DNA from: a virus
Length of the DNA: 29,714 nt
Direction: 5' to 3' (one strand)
Virus record (IMG/VR): IMGVR_UViG_3300045973_000163
Location: 1 to 29,714 of that record
This document shows, one piece after another, positions 15,670-22,291 of this stretch (positions are counted from its first letter, which is position 1; each line of letters begins with the position of its first letter). Position numbers and translations under genes: made by a program. The notes below the pieces were generated by a model. It saw nothing but the letters and a program-made list of their open reading frames with translations, searched no databases and was not told the origin of the DNA.

Positions 15670-16542
15670 TTACGAGAGGTGGAACCCCTTCAGGACGACC
15701 GGACGACCCTCAAGGGCAGCACCGAAGTACCCCTTGATGAAGAAGTCCTCGCTGTCCTTGGTCTTCGCCAGCGGCATGTAGGTGAAGTCCTGATTGACCA
15801 GCAACTTCATGTCCTGCTTGCGGCCGAAGAAGATGACGTCGTCGTCCTCCCAGTGAAGGTCACTGAGGATCGGAACGCCGTCGTAGGACAGGACACGGAA
15901 GCCCGCGCCGATCTCAAGACGGTCGTTGAAGCGCTGCTGGGACTGAAGCAGCGAACTGATCTTCCGGCGAACGGCACGGGACGTGATGATGACGTCGCAC
16001 TCGCCGCGAGTGTCGTCAATCGCCTGATCCAGCATGCCGAGAGTCAGAACGGCCGAGTTGGCGTCCGTCGTGCCGCCCTCGTCGCCCGGAGTGGACGCGC
16101 TGACCTGATTGATGAATCCGACGATCCCCTCGCCTGAGCCGTCGCCAACCATGAGGTCGGTCGTCAACTGCTCAGCGATGATGCCAGAGTGAACGCGGAT
16201 CTCCTCCTGAAGCGCGTTGACGACGCCGCCGGAAGCCGCGATGAGCGGACCGGTGACCTCACCGCGCGTGTAGAGGAACTTCACGCTACGCGAGAACTTC
16301 GCGTAGGTGGACTGGGTCGCAGACGGCAGCGCCCCGCCGTCAGCCGCCCATGTGGCTGTCGGAAGCGCGGTGCGCTTGCGGATGTAGTAGGTCTGGGTGG
16401 GCCACTGCACACGCGAAACCACCTGAAGCAGGGGCGTTGCCTTGCTCACGTAGTCGCGAATGACGGGATCAATAACCTCTGGGACGAGGTAGTTGCCCGT
16501 CGATGCGGTGAGCGTGCTAAGAGCGCGCTCGATGTCTGTCAT
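15670..16542 (-). CDS. Major capsid protein, HK97 fold
   Basis: This 290-residue protein is strongly HK97-like: an N-terminal arm followed by 'NYLVPEVIDPVIRDYVSKATPLLQVVSRV', a beta-strand P-domain with 'YYIRKRTALPTATWAADG', the spine helix around 'NALQEEIRVHSGIIAEQLTTDLMVGDG' and a C-terminal A-domain ending 'GAALEGRPVVLKGFHL'. There is no long N-terminal delta domain, in keeping with the separate upstream protease/scaffold gene. AAGGA lies ten bases before the ATG. It builds the icosahedral head and should be the most abundant structural protein. Confidence 0.9.
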   Translation of the reverse strand: MTDIERALSTLTASTGNYLVPEVIDPVIRDYVSKATPLLQVVSRVQWPTQTYYIRKRTALPTATWAADGGALPSATQSTYAKFSRSVKFLYTRGEVTGPLIAASGGVVNALQEEIRVHSGIIAEQLTTDLMVGDGSGEGIVGFINQVSASTPGDEGGTTDANSAVLTLGMLDQAIDDTRGECDVIITSRAVRRKISSLLQSQQRFNDRLEIGAGFRVLSYDGVPILSDLHWEDDDVIFFGRKQDMKLLVNQDFTYMPLAKTKDSEDFFIKGYFGAALEGRPVVLKGFHLS

Positions 16543-16566
16543 CGGATGTGATTCCTTGGGACTGGG

Positions 16567-17691
16567 TTAGCGGTTGGCGTAGAGGCCCTCAAGCCCGAAG
16601 TGGAGTCGCTCTTCCGGCGTCATGCGAGACAAGTCAGGCAGGACGTTCTCGAACTTCTCGCGAACAATCGGGGCTGGGATCTTCCCGGCGGGAAGCGCTT
16701 CGAGTTGTGCGATGTACGTCTCACGCTCAACGAGCGTCGCGTTCAGAGCGGCCGTAGCGCGCTCGATCTCACCGGTCAGAAACACCTGAACGGCATCCGC
16801 GACAGAACGCTGGACGGTGATACCCGCCAACTCGACCATCTCGTCGCCCGCGTCTGAGTTCTCAACTGTCTCGTTGTTCTCAGGGGTGACTACGGGCGTC
16901 TCTTGGGCGATGACTCCAAGGGCCTTCAACTGGTCGCCAAGCGCGGCGTAGGATGCCACGAGGGCATCCGCGTCCTTCTTGGAGATCCGCGCGCGCTCGA
17001 CGTCTTCCGTCTCTTCCCCGGAAGTCGCCTCTGGCGTCTCGGTCGTCTCTTCGGTGCGCTCAGTGCTTTCGGTTGTGTCTTCGGTGACCTGTTCGGTCGT
17101 TTCGACAACGGGTGCGGTTTCCTGCTCAGCAGCCGCAGCGCGTTCGGCGTCGGTCATGTCCGTGGGTTCTCCAGACTCGTCCAGTCCGTCAACTGAACGG
17201 GCCAGAACAGTTCCAAACGACGGCACCCATGAAGGGCGCGTCGTGTTGCTGATCTCCAAGAGGTTCACCTTCGTGAACTGAAGGACGCGTCCTCCCTCGC
17301 CCTTGGTGATCTCGTACTCAGCGTTGTCTCCACGGATCGACATGCCGTACTGCTTGCCGCGCACGATCTGCTGGTGGAGATACTGAGAAGCCGGGTTGGC
17401 GTCATCGAGACGGACCCCGATCTTCAGATGGAAGTTGGACGTGATCGCTCCCTCGACTACCGCGCCGAGTTCGCGCAGGACTCCGTCCTTGGTGTGCGCA
17501 TCGACGTAGGGAAGCGGCTGCCCGTTCGACGCTGCGTCAGAAATCTGACGAGCGAAGTCGAGGATGGCCTGCGGAGCCATCTGGGTGCCGTGCGTGTCAC
17601 GCTCAGGCCCGGAAGCCTCGCCGACGATGTACATCCCATCGGCGCGCTCTTCGGCGCGCTCGACCGGGATGGTGATCTTCCAGTTAGCCAT
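16567..17691 (-). CDS. Prohead protease fused to scaffold-like domain
   Basis: The protein has 374 residues. Residues of about 1-160 form an XkdF/U35-type serine protease domain: 'GMYIVGEASGPERDTHGTQM', a histidine in 'YVDAHTKDGVLRELG' and a serine in 'KQYGMSIRG', plausible members of the catalytic triad. A Thr/Glu-rich, acidic linker follows (about 180-240). The C-terminal 130 residues are helical ('DADALVASYAALGDQLKAL', 'ATAALNATLVERETYIAQLEAL'), as in scaffold domains. Protease plus scaffold in one chain explains why no separate scaffold gene lies between portal and capsid. The start overlaps the portal stop. Confidence 0.85.
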   Translation of the reverse strand: MANWKITIPVERAEERADGMYIVGEASGPERDTHGTQMAPQAILDFARQISDAASNGQPLPYVDAHTKDGVLRELGAVVEGAITSNFHLKIGVRLDDANPASQYLHQQIVRGKQYGMSIRGDNAEYEITKGEGGRVLQFTKVNLLEISNTTRPSWVPSFGTVLARSVDGLDESGEPTDMTDAERAAAAEQETAPVVETTEQVTEDTTESTERTEETTETPEATSGEETEDVERARISKKDADALVASYAALGDQLKALGVIAQETPVVTPENNETVENSDAGDEMVELAGITVQRSVADAVQVFLTGEIERATAALNATLVERETYIAQLEALPAGKIPAPIVREKFENVLPDLSRMTPEERLHFGLEGLYANR

Positions 17692-19045
17692 TGGCCTTCG
17701 CCTTCGTGCTCACGGGCGGCTTGCGTCCGGGGTTTCCTGATGCGGGTGGCTTCGCGCCCGCGCGCGGGGGCTGCTTGCCGGGAGGAGGTTGAGGGCCTCC
17801 CGGTGTTGCAAAGCCCGGAGCCGCGACGGGCGGCGGGGCGGTCTTCTGCTTGAGGATCGCGTCGGCAGCCTCTGCGATCCTCGCCACTGGCATCAGGCCG
17901 AGCGGGGTCGCGATGTACGCTTCGTCGCCGCCCGGAACGGGCGGTAGTCCGAACTTGCTGCGAACCCAGTTGAGGGTGTAGACACCGTTGCTGAGTCCCT
18001 CAACGAAGAGCGCCATCTGGGCCTCTTCGTCGCGAGGATCGACGTCCTTGTGCTGGAAGAGGATGTCGTCGAACTTGTAGACCAAGAAGATCAGGTGCTC
18101 GTTGATCGCCTCTTCGACCAATCCCTGAAGCGGGGTGATCGTTTCGGACCTGAACGACTTGTCGTTCTCGGCCGACTGGGAGCGGTTCGCGCTCTCGCTG
18201 TTGCCGCCCAACTTGGTGGCCGGGAGGTCGAAGACCGCGAGGATCTCGGTGGTCAACTGCTTGCGACCGTCGATGAACTGCATGTCGGCAGGTGACGAGA
18301 CGCTCTTGGAGACATCAACGTCTCCTTCGAGGAGCAGCGGCTTGTGGGCGTTGGCCGTTCCCGTGTATTCCTTCTTCAGGAACTCACGGTTGCGGTCAAC
18401 CTCCTCCTTGGAGCAGTTGCGCATGTTGAAGACGACGCCGGTCTGGGCGCTGTTCGCGAAGAAGTTCTCGTTGTAGGTCTGGGCGAACAAGTCCTGCGCG
18501 ACCGTGCTCTGAAGGCTCTCAAGGGGTGAGAGTCCGTACACGTCGTTGTCAGGGTCGAACGTCTTGAAGTGAACGAACTCTTCGGCTCCGAACTGCAACT
18601 CCAAGCCCGACGTCAGGTCACGCGTGATGTAGGACGTGACCTCGCGGGTCAGGCGGTCCACCGTGATGGACACCTGCGACGGAGCGACGCGGACGAAGGA
18701 GTAGGGAACCCCGAGGCGGCTGGGCGTGATGTGCCAGTAGGCGTCTCCGTAGACGAGAAGATCGACGTACGTCGTACGCAGGAGGTTCTGCGCGCGCGAG
18801 CGCGCGAACGACTCCGAGAGGATCTTCTGGCGGGCTGCGTTGACGTCCTTCATGGTGTCGCGGCTGACGAACTGGTAGCCAGCGGCGACGCACGTCTTCG
18901 CGATCTTGTCCACCGCCGCACGCACTACGGGGTGCGTCTTGTACATCTTGGTGTACGTGGTGTAACTGGCTGTCGCCTGAACCTTGATGTCCTTGTCCGC
19001 GACCGACACCATTGCGTTCCCGGCGCGCTCGATGCTGTCTGGCAC
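17684..19045 (-). CDS. Portal protein
   Basis: This 453-residue protein starts at a GTG (19045) with AAGGA eight bases upstream; a longer TTG frame overlaps the zinc-ribbon gene. 'TYTKMYKTHPVVRAAVDKIAKTC' and 'VDLLVYGDAYWHITPSRLG' begin the portal clip/wing region, and 'DLPATKLGGNSESANRSQSAENDKSF' is the typical crown-side segment of HK97-type portals. The last ~60 residues are Pro/Ala/Gly-rich and disordered. It forms the twelve-subunit ring at the head vertex through which DNA is pumped by the terminase. Confidence 0.9.
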   Translation of the reverse strand: MPDSIERAGNAMVSVADKDIKVQATASYTTYTKMYKTHPVVRAAVDKIAKTCVAAGYQFVSRDTMKDVNAARQKILSESFARSRAQNLLRTTYVDLLVYGDAYWHITPSRLGVPYSFVRVAPSQVSITVDRLTREVTSYITRDLTSGLELQFGAEEFVHFKTFDPDNDVYGLSPLESLQSTVAQDLFAQTYNENFFANSAQTGVVFNMRNCSKEEVDRNREFLKKEYTGTANAHKPLLLEGDVDVSKSVSSPADMQFIDGRKQLTTEILAVFDLPATKLGGNSESANRSQSAENDKSFRSETITPLQGLVEEAINEHLIFLVYKFDDILFQHKDVDPRDEEAQMALFVEGLSNGVYTLNWVRSKFGLPPVPGGDEAYIATPLGLMPVARIAEAADAILKQKTAPPPVAAPGFATPGGPQPPPGKQPPRAGAKPPASGNPGRKPPVSTKAKANG

Positions 19046-19049
19046 GGCG

Positions 19050-19259
19050 CTATTCCTTCCGACGAGATGTGACGAGGACGACCGGCGCTGACGGCCAGAC
19101 AACTGTGCTGCCGCACTTGCGGCACGGACCCGAGACTCGACCCTCGATCTCCCTGTACAGATCCTTCAACTTGACCCGGAGGACTCCGTCGTCGCCCTCG
19201 ATACCGAAGAGCGTCTTGCAATGCGGGCAGCGGATGTAGATCAGTCCGTCTTCTGTCAT
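19050..19259 (-). CDS. Small zinc-ribbon protein
   Basis: This 69-residue protein starts at an ATG with GGAAGG six bases upstream. Two Cys-x2-Cys knuckles, 'IRCPHCKTLF' and 'GPCRKCGSTV', are 35 residues apart and form a zinc ribbon. Such small proteins, some related to Mu Com, are common near portal and terminase genes and may bind nucleic acid. It ends 4 bases before the portal start. The function is not established. Confidence 0.6.
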   Translation of the reverse strand: MTEDGLIYIRCPHCKTLFGIEGDDGVLRVKLKDLYREIEGRVSGPCRKCGSTVVWPSAPVVLVTSRRKE

Positions 19260-19274
19260 TGCAGACCTTCCGGG

Positions 19275-19308
19275 CAAACGAAAAGCCCCGCCCTGAGAAG
19301 GGCGGGGC
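19275..19308 (-). terminator. Intrinsic terminator at the end of the tRNA run
   Basis: On the minus strand GCCCCGCCCT pairs perfectly with AGGGCGGGGC around TCTC, followed by TTTTCGTTTG. It lies four bases past the CCA of the last tRNA and just before the zinc-ribbon gene, separating tRNA from structural transcription. Confidence 0.85.
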
Positions 19309-19312
19309 GAGT

Positions 19313-19388
19313 TGGTACTGCGAGAGGGAGTCGAACCCTCATCCCGTGCATGGCAAGCACGAGTCTTGGCCGTTAAACGACCGCAGTA
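19313..19388 (-). tRNA. tRNA-Gly(GCC)
   Basis: A full cloverleaf: acceptor TACTGCG/CGCAGTA, anticodon stem CGTGC/GCACG, loop TTGCCAT, canonical T-arm, encoded CCA. It starts immediately after the CCA of the preceding tRNA (no spacer). Confidence 0.95.
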
Positions 19389-19464
19389 TGGAGCCGAGCG
19401 TGGGGTTCGAACCCACTACCGCGTCCTTACCAAGGACGCACACATCCAGATGTGCTTGCACGGC
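19389..19464 (-). tRNA. tRNA-Thr(GGT)
   Basis: Anticodon loop TTGGTAA between CGTCC and GGACG; discriminator U; encoded CCA. One T-T mismatch in the acceptor stem. Its D arm contains the palindromic GCACATCTGGATGTG shared with tRNA-Thr(CGT). Confidence 0.9.
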
Positions 19465-19470
19465 TTGAGA

Positions 19471-19544
19471 TGGAGCCTCTACGAGGATTCGAACCCCGAT
19501 ACAGCGGGTACAGACCGCTAGTCCTGCCGTTGAACGACAGAGGC
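19471..19544 (-). tRNA. tRNA-Thr(TGT)
   Basis: Acceptor GCCTCTG/TAGAGGC, anticodon stem AGCGG/CCGCT, loop TCTGTAC. Position 33 is C instead of the near-universal U. Discriminator U, as in the other two Thr tRNAs; encoded CCA. Confidence 0.85.
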
Positions 19545-19547
19545 GAT

Positions 19548-19624
19548 TGGTAGGGCGACACGGATTCGAACCGTGGTCTGCCGGGGTGAAAACCCGGTAT
19601 CCTCGACCACTAGACGACCGCCCC
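19548..19624 (-). tRNA. tRNA-Glu(TTC)
   Basis: Anticodon stem CCGGG/CCCGG with loop TTTTCAC; D arm GTCTAGTGGTC; T-arm CACGG/CCGTG; encoded CCA. Confidence 0.95.
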
Positions 19625-19629
19625 GTATG

Positions 19630-19705
19630 TGGTAGCCCTCCCCGGATTCGAACCGGGAACATCACCCTTTTGAGGGGCGCGCCTCTGCCGTTGGGCTAGA
19701 GGGCT
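19630..19705 (-). tRNA. tRNA-Leu(CAA), class I scaffold
   Basis: Acceptor AGCCCTC/GAGGGCT, anticodon stem CGCCC/GGGTG, loop CTCAAAA, discriminator A, encoded CCA. The anticodon CAA reads the Leu codon UUG, but the variable loop is only five bases (ATGTT), unlike normal long-arm Leu tRNAs. The charging identity is uncertain. Confidence 0.75.
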
Positions 19706-19707
19706 AT

Positions 19708-19781
19708 TGGTAGCCCAGCGGGGTATCGAACCCCGGCTTGCCGATAGAGAGTCGGCTGTCCTGCCACTAGACGACAGGGCC
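19708..19781 (-). tRNA. tRNA-Glu(CTC)
   Basis: Anticodon stem GCCGA/TCGGC, loop CTCTCTA; D arm GTCTAGTGGCAGGAC; encoded CCA. One T-T mismatch in the acceptor stem. Confidence 0.9.
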
Positions 19782-19869
19782 ACGAATGATTGCGGGGCGC
19801 GAGCGACGTGGACAGCACGCCGTCAGTCGAGCCTTGCGCCGCTCCTCATAATGAGCGGACCCCGTGAGT

Positions 19870-19943
19870 TGGCTGGCACGGAAGGGGTCGAACCTTCATG
19901 ACCCGGTTAACAGCCGGGCATCCTACCATTGAACGACACGCCA
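19870..19943 (-). tRNA. tRNA-Asn(GTT)
   Basis: Acceptor TGGCGTG/CGTGCCA, anticodon stem CCCGG/CCGGG, loop CTGTTAA, discriminator G, encoded CCA. It differs throughout from the tRNA-Asn-like 3' half at 24913-24957. The 88-base spacer before it holds only a small hairpin (CCGCTC/GAGCGG). Confidence 0.95.
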
Positions 19944-19947
19944 GAGA

Positions 19948-20023
19948 TGGAGCCTACCGGGAGACTCGAACTCCCTTCCTCCGCATTACGGGTGCGGCGC
20001 ACATCCAGATGTGCTTGACAGGC
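19948..20023 (-). tRNA. tRNA-Thr(CGT)
   Basis: Acceptor GCCTGTC/GGTAGGC, anticodon stem CCGCA/TGCGG, loop CCCGTAA (C at position 33), discriminator U, encoded CCA. The D arm has the same GCACATCTGGATGTGC as tRNA-Thr(GGT), suggesting duplication. Confidence 0.85.
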
Positions 20024-20025
20024 GT

Positions 20026-20099
20026 TGGCAGAGCGACGAGGATTCGAACCCCGGCCAGACGGGTTGGAGCCGCCGGTCCTACCACTAAACGACCGCTCT
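20026..20099 (-). tRNA. tRNA-Trp(CCA)
   Basis: Acceptor AGAGCGG/TCGCTCT, anticodon stem GGCGG/CCGTC, loop CTCCAAC, discriminator G, encoded CCA. Confidence 0.95.
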
Positions 20100-20106
20100 A
20101 CGTGTT

Positions 20107-20182
20107 TGGTGAGTGCGGTGGGGGTCGAACCCACATGCGCGCAGATTAAGAGTCTGCCGTTCAGCCATTGAACTACGCACCC
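20107..20182 (-). tRNA. tRNA-Lys(CTT)
   Basis: Acceptor GGGTGCG/CGCACTC, anticodon stem GCAGA/TCTGC, loop CTCTTAA, discriminator A, encoded CCA. Confidence 0.95.
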
Positions 20183-20184
20183 GT

Positions 20185-20260
20185 TGGTGCTCCCGTCTGG
20201 AGTCGAACCAGCCACTCGGGGGTTTCAAGCCCGCGCATGAACCGTCACTGCTTCAGAAGC
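20185..20260 (-). tRNA. tRNA-Phe(GAA)
   Basis: Acceptor GCTTCTG/CGGGAGC with G.U pairs, three-base D stem, anticodon stem CGGGC/CCCCG with a C-C mismatch next to loop TTGAAAC, short variable loop, discriminator A, encoded CCA. A register shift would give Ser(TGA), but the short variable loop and A73 favour Phe. A 32-base hairpin-forming spacer precedes it. Confidence 0.75.
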
Positions 20261-20292
20261 ACGATGTAGCAGGCTCCCGAAGTCCTGCGATG

Positions 20293-20368
20293 TGGCGCTC
20301 CGTACGGGACTCGGACCCGCTGCCTCCTGATTGACAATCAGGTATCCCTACCCTCTGACTGCCGAAGC
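20293..20368 (-). tRNA. tRNA-Asp(GTC)
   Basis: Anticodon stem CCTGA/TCAGG, loop TTGTCAA, discriminator G, encoded CCA; T-arm GCGGG/CCCGT with TCC in place of TTC. Acceptor GCTTCGG/ACGGAGC. Confidence 0.9.
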
Positions 20369-20371
20369 GCG

Positions 20372-20446
20372 TGGTTCCCGCTGAGGGAATCGAACCCCCT
20401 CTCGCTGCGTGTAAAGCAGCGGCGCTTGCCGTTACACCAAGCGGGA
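20372..20446 (-). tRNA. tRNA-Val(TAC)
   Basis: Acceptor TCCCGCT/AGCGGGA, anticodon stem GCTGC/GCAGC, loop TTTACAC, discriminator A, encoded CCA. Confidence 0.9.
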
Positions 20447-20453
20447 ATGAAGT

Positions 20454-20530
20454 TGGTGCTCCCCCAGAGATTCGAACTCTGAACTACTGCTTTCTAAGAG
20501 CAGACCCTCTGCCAGTTGGGGTAGAGGAGC
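20454..20530 (-). tRNA. tRNA-Leu(TAG), class I scaffold
   Basis: Acceptor GCTCCTC/GGGGAGC, anticodon stem CTGCT/AGCAG, loop CTTAGAA, five-base variable loop TAGTT, discriminator A, encoded CCA. As with the CAA tRNA at 19630, the long variable arm expected of Leu is missing. The D-arm and loop sequences of the two are alike (CCAACNGGCAGAGG). Confidence 0.75.
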
Positions 20531-20532
20531 GT

Positions 20533-20608
20533 TGGTACTCCGCGCGGGATTCGAACCCACACTCTCTGCTTGGAAGGCAGCAATGCTGACCGTTGACATC
20601 AGCGGAGT
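20533..20608 (-). tRNA. tRNA-Gly(TCC)
   Basis: Acceptor ACTCCGC/GCGGAGT, anticodon stem GCTGC/GCAGA (one mismatch), loop CTTCCAA, discriminator A, encoded CCA. Confidence 0.9.
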
Positions 20609-20610
20609 AA

Positions 20611-20686
20611 TGGTTGCGGCCGGGAGAGTTGAACTCCAGAAGCAGGCTTATGGGGCCTGCGCAGCCACCGGGCTATGACGACCGCT
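20611..20686 (-). tRNA. tRNA-Met(CAT), initiator-like ends
   Basis: Anticodon stem CAGGC/GCCTG with loop CCCATAA (C at 33). The 3' end reads GCAACCA, so bases 1 and 72 form an A-A mismatch, recalling the unpaired end of bacterial initiators. The three G-C pairs of initiator anticodon stems are lacking. Elongator Met, initiator or Ile(CAU) cannot be separated by eye. Confidence 0.75.
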
Positions 20687-20687
20687 A

Positions 20688-20762
20688 TGGTGGACCCACA
20701 GGGAATCGAACCCTGCCGCTCTCGTTGCAAGCGAGAAGTGCTGCCACTAGCACCATAGGCCC
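20688..20762 (-). tRNA. tRNA-Ala(TGC)
   Basis: Acceptor GGGCCTA/TGGGTCC, D stem GTGC/GCAC, anticodon stem TCTCG/CGAGA, loop CTTGCAA, discriminator A, encoded CCA. No G3.U70 at the usual position was confirmed; the third pair is G-U. Confidence 0.9.
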
Positions 20763-20789
20763 ATGATGTTCGGAGTGGATACCGAACTC

Positions 20790-20864
20790 TGGTCCGGGTA
20801 GAAGGACTCGAACCTTCCCTGCGTGTTCCCAAAACACGCGCGCTAACCCCTACACGACACCCAG
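20790..20864 (-). tRNA. tRNA-Pro(TGG)
   Basis: Acceptor CTGGGTG/TACCCGG, anticodon stem CGTGT/ACACG, loop TTTGGGA, discriminator A, encoded CCA. The 27-base spacer downstream of it forms a GTTCGG/CCGAAC hairpin. Confidence 0.95.
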
Positions 20865-20865
20865 A

Positions 20866-20939
20866 TGGTAGCCCCGCACAGAATCGAACTGTGGACTCCT
20901 GCACGTCAAGCAGGCTCGTTGCCATTACGCCACGAGGCT
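20866..20939 (-). tRNA. tRNA-Val(GAC)
   Basis: Acceptor AGCCTCG/CGGGGCT, anticodon stem CCTGC/GCAGG, loop TTGACGT, discriminator A, encoded CCA. Confidence 0.9.
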
Positions 20940-20940
20940 A

Positions 20941-21012
20941 TGGCCCCCCGAGCAGGACTCGAACCCGCAATCGCGGCTTAGAACACCGCTACCGATCCAA
21001 TCGGACCGGGGG
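20941..21012 (-). tRNA. tRNA-Arg(TCT), short D arm
   Basis: Acceptor CCCCCGG/TCGGGGG, anticodon stem GCGGT/GCCGC, loop GTTCTAA, T-arm GCGGG/CCTGC, discriminator G, encoded CCA. The body is only 69 bases because the D arm is compressed: CCGAT and ATCGG are just three bases apart. Confidence 0.8.
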
Positions 21013-21053
21013 ATGTGGTACATTCCCTGACCTAATCCGTAGGGAGTGAACCG

Positions 21054-21335
21054 ATGAAGACGACCAAGATCAGCCTCGACACGCTGTTCGCACCGAAGTC
21101 ACGAGCGCTGTCACCCAGAGATCAACTGCGCATGGAGCAGGAGACTGCGGTGGCGGCAATCATCAAGCAGTTGCAGGCTGACCCGTCCAAGGCCATCAAG
21201 ATCGAGGCCGAGGGTGCCGAGAAACTCTCGACCATCCGCTCGCGCTTCTACGACCTCAAGCCGAAGTTGAACGCCGCCGACGTCCAACTACTGTCTCGCG
21301 ACGGCGTCATGTACGCCTACCGCAAGACCCAGTAG
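21054..21335 (+). CDS. Small protein on the opposite strand inside the tRNA run
   Basis: A 93-residue protein with GGGAG seven bases before its ATG. It is helical and charged: 'SPRDQLRMEQETAVAAIIKQLQADPSKAIKIEAEG' followed by a basic segment 'STIRSRFYDLKPKLN' and 'DVQLLSRDGVMYAYRKTQ'. The last part looks like a small DNA-binding wing, but no family is recognised. It is the only plus-strand gene between 1 and 25086, and its transcript would be antisense to the tRNA precursor. It needs its own promoter in the 41 bases between tRNA-Arg and the start, where only a weak TACATT box is seen. Confidence 0.65.
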   Translation: MKTTKISLDTLFAPKSRALSPRDQLRMEQETAVAAIIKQLQADPSKAIKIEAEGAEKLSTIRSRFYDLKPKLNAADVQLLSRDGVMYAYRKTQ

Positions 21336-21336
21336 T

Positions 21337-21413
21337 TGGAGACTTCGGTCGGACTCGAACCGACTTAGACGAGGTTTGCAGCCCCGCGCTTCGTCCGCTT
21401 TGGCATCGAAGTC
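21337..21413 (-). tRNA. tRNA-Cys(GCA)
   Basis: Acceptor GACTTCG/CGAAGTC, anticodon stem CGGGG/CCTCG, loop CTGCAAA, discriminator U as expected for Cys, encoded CCA. Its 5' end touches the stop codon of the gene upstream of it. Confidence 0.9.
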
Positions 21414-21908
21414 TTAGAAGAGTTTCTCGCCCGTCTGCTTGGATCTCTCGGCAAGAAAGGCTCCGTCTACTCCGTCGGGCAGCCCCTCATTGGTGCCATC
21501 CCAATCGGGTCCGGGTCCGGCCTTCTCGAACAACTGCCCGCTGTCGGCAAGTTCCTTGACGACCTGACCAGCAGTCCGGGCCGTGCCTTCGCCGCCGTGC
21601 TTGACCTTCGTCTGGATGAGTTCTCCGGGCTTGACCTCGGTCAGTTCCTCGTTGGAAACTTCCCGGTGCGGTTCGGCCGCTAGAGCGATCCGGTCCTGCA
21701 CGTCATCCTCGACGGTTCGGACTGGCTTGCCGTCAACAGTGGGGGTGACCGGACCGTCCGGGGTCACCAGACCGTTCTCGTCGGCGGGACCATCCATCTG
21801 GGCTTCGTCGCGCGAGGCAAAAGCCGCAGCGAGCACAGAGGGCGCGGAAGGAGTCTCGAACTGGACTGAAGTCTCGTTGTCGTAGGCGAGAGGACTCTCG
21901 GTAGGCAA
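21414..21908 (-). CDS. Acidic protein encoded between tRNA genes
   Basis: A TTG at 21908 with a perfect AAGGAG six bases upstream starts a 164-residue protein. Longer in-frame readings run through tRNA genes and are not credible. It is acidic and low in aromatic residues, with 'ENGLVTPDGPVTPTVDGKPV', a central 'EVSNEELTEVKPGELIQTKV' and a C-terminal 'VVKELADSGQLFEKAGPGPD'. There is no signal peptide or membrane segment. It ends exactly where tRNA-Cys begins, so ribosomes and RNase P compete for the same junction. The family and function are unknown. Confidence 0.65.
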   Translation of the reverse strand: MPTESPLAYDNETSVQFETPSAPSVLAAAFASRDEAQMDGPADENGLVTPDGPVTPTVDGKPVRTVEDDVQDRIALAAEPHREVSNEELTEVKPGELIQTKVKHGGEGTARTAGQVVKELADSGQLFEKAGPGPDWDGTNEGLPDGVDGAFLAERSKQTGEKLF

Positions 21909-21948
21909 GTGGCGCTCCTTGAGGTCTGGGTGGAGTGAAGAGGAGTGT

Positions 21949-22024
21949 TGGCGCGTCCAGAGGGATTCGAACCCCCGTCCAAACGGTTCGTAGCCGTTGG
22001 CACCATCCGCTGTGCTATGGACGC
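21949..22024 (-). tRNA. tRNA-Arg(ACG)
   Basis: Acceptor GCGTCCA/TGGACGC, anticodon stem AACGG/CCGTT, loop CTACGAA, discriminator G, encoded CCA. Confidence 0.95.
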
Positions 22025-22030
22025 AGTGGT

Positions 22031-22066
22031 GGGGCGCACGGTCACCGGCCGGTGAGGGCGCGCCCC
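22031..22066. repeat. Long inverted repeat in a tRNA spacer
   Basis: Outer arms GGGGCGC/GCGCCCC enclose a perfect palindrome TCACCGGCCGGTGA. It lies in the 112-base gap between tRNA-Arg(ACG) and tRNA-Gln(CTG), where no gene was seen. It may be a processing or pausing structure; there is no U-run. Confidence 0.6.
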
Positions 22067-22136
22067 TATGAGCAGGAGTCTCGGCGGTAGGCCGCACGTC
22101 TACGGAACGTACCCCGAGCGACACGCTCACTATGAT

Positions 22137-22210
22137 TGGCAGCCCCAGAAGGACTCGAACCTTCATTCGCGGCGTCAGAGGCCGACGTCCTGCCGTTGAA
22201 CGACAGGGCT
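22137..22210 (-). tRNA. tRNA-Gln(CTG)
   Basis: Acceptor AGCCCTG/TGGGGCT, anticodon stem TCGGC/GCCGC (one mismatch), loop CTCTGAC, discriminator G, encoded CCA. Confidence 0.9.
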
Positions 22211-22213
22211 GCG

Positions 22214-22289
22214 TGGTACTCGCGGGAGGACTCGAACCTCCAACCGACGCCTTATCAGGGCGGCGCACGGACCATCGTGCTGCACGAGT
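22214..22289 (-). tRNA. tRNA-Ile(GAT)
   Basis: Acceptor ACTCGTG/CGCGAGT, D stem GCAC/GTGC, anticodon stem CCGCC/GGCGT (one mismatch), loop CTGATAA, discriminator A, encoded CCA. Confidence 0.9.
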
Positions 22290-22291
22290 AT

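Noticed and set aside
20454-20530. Amber suppressor tRNA
   Set aside because: The anticodon is TAG, which reads CUA; a UAG suppressor would need CTA.
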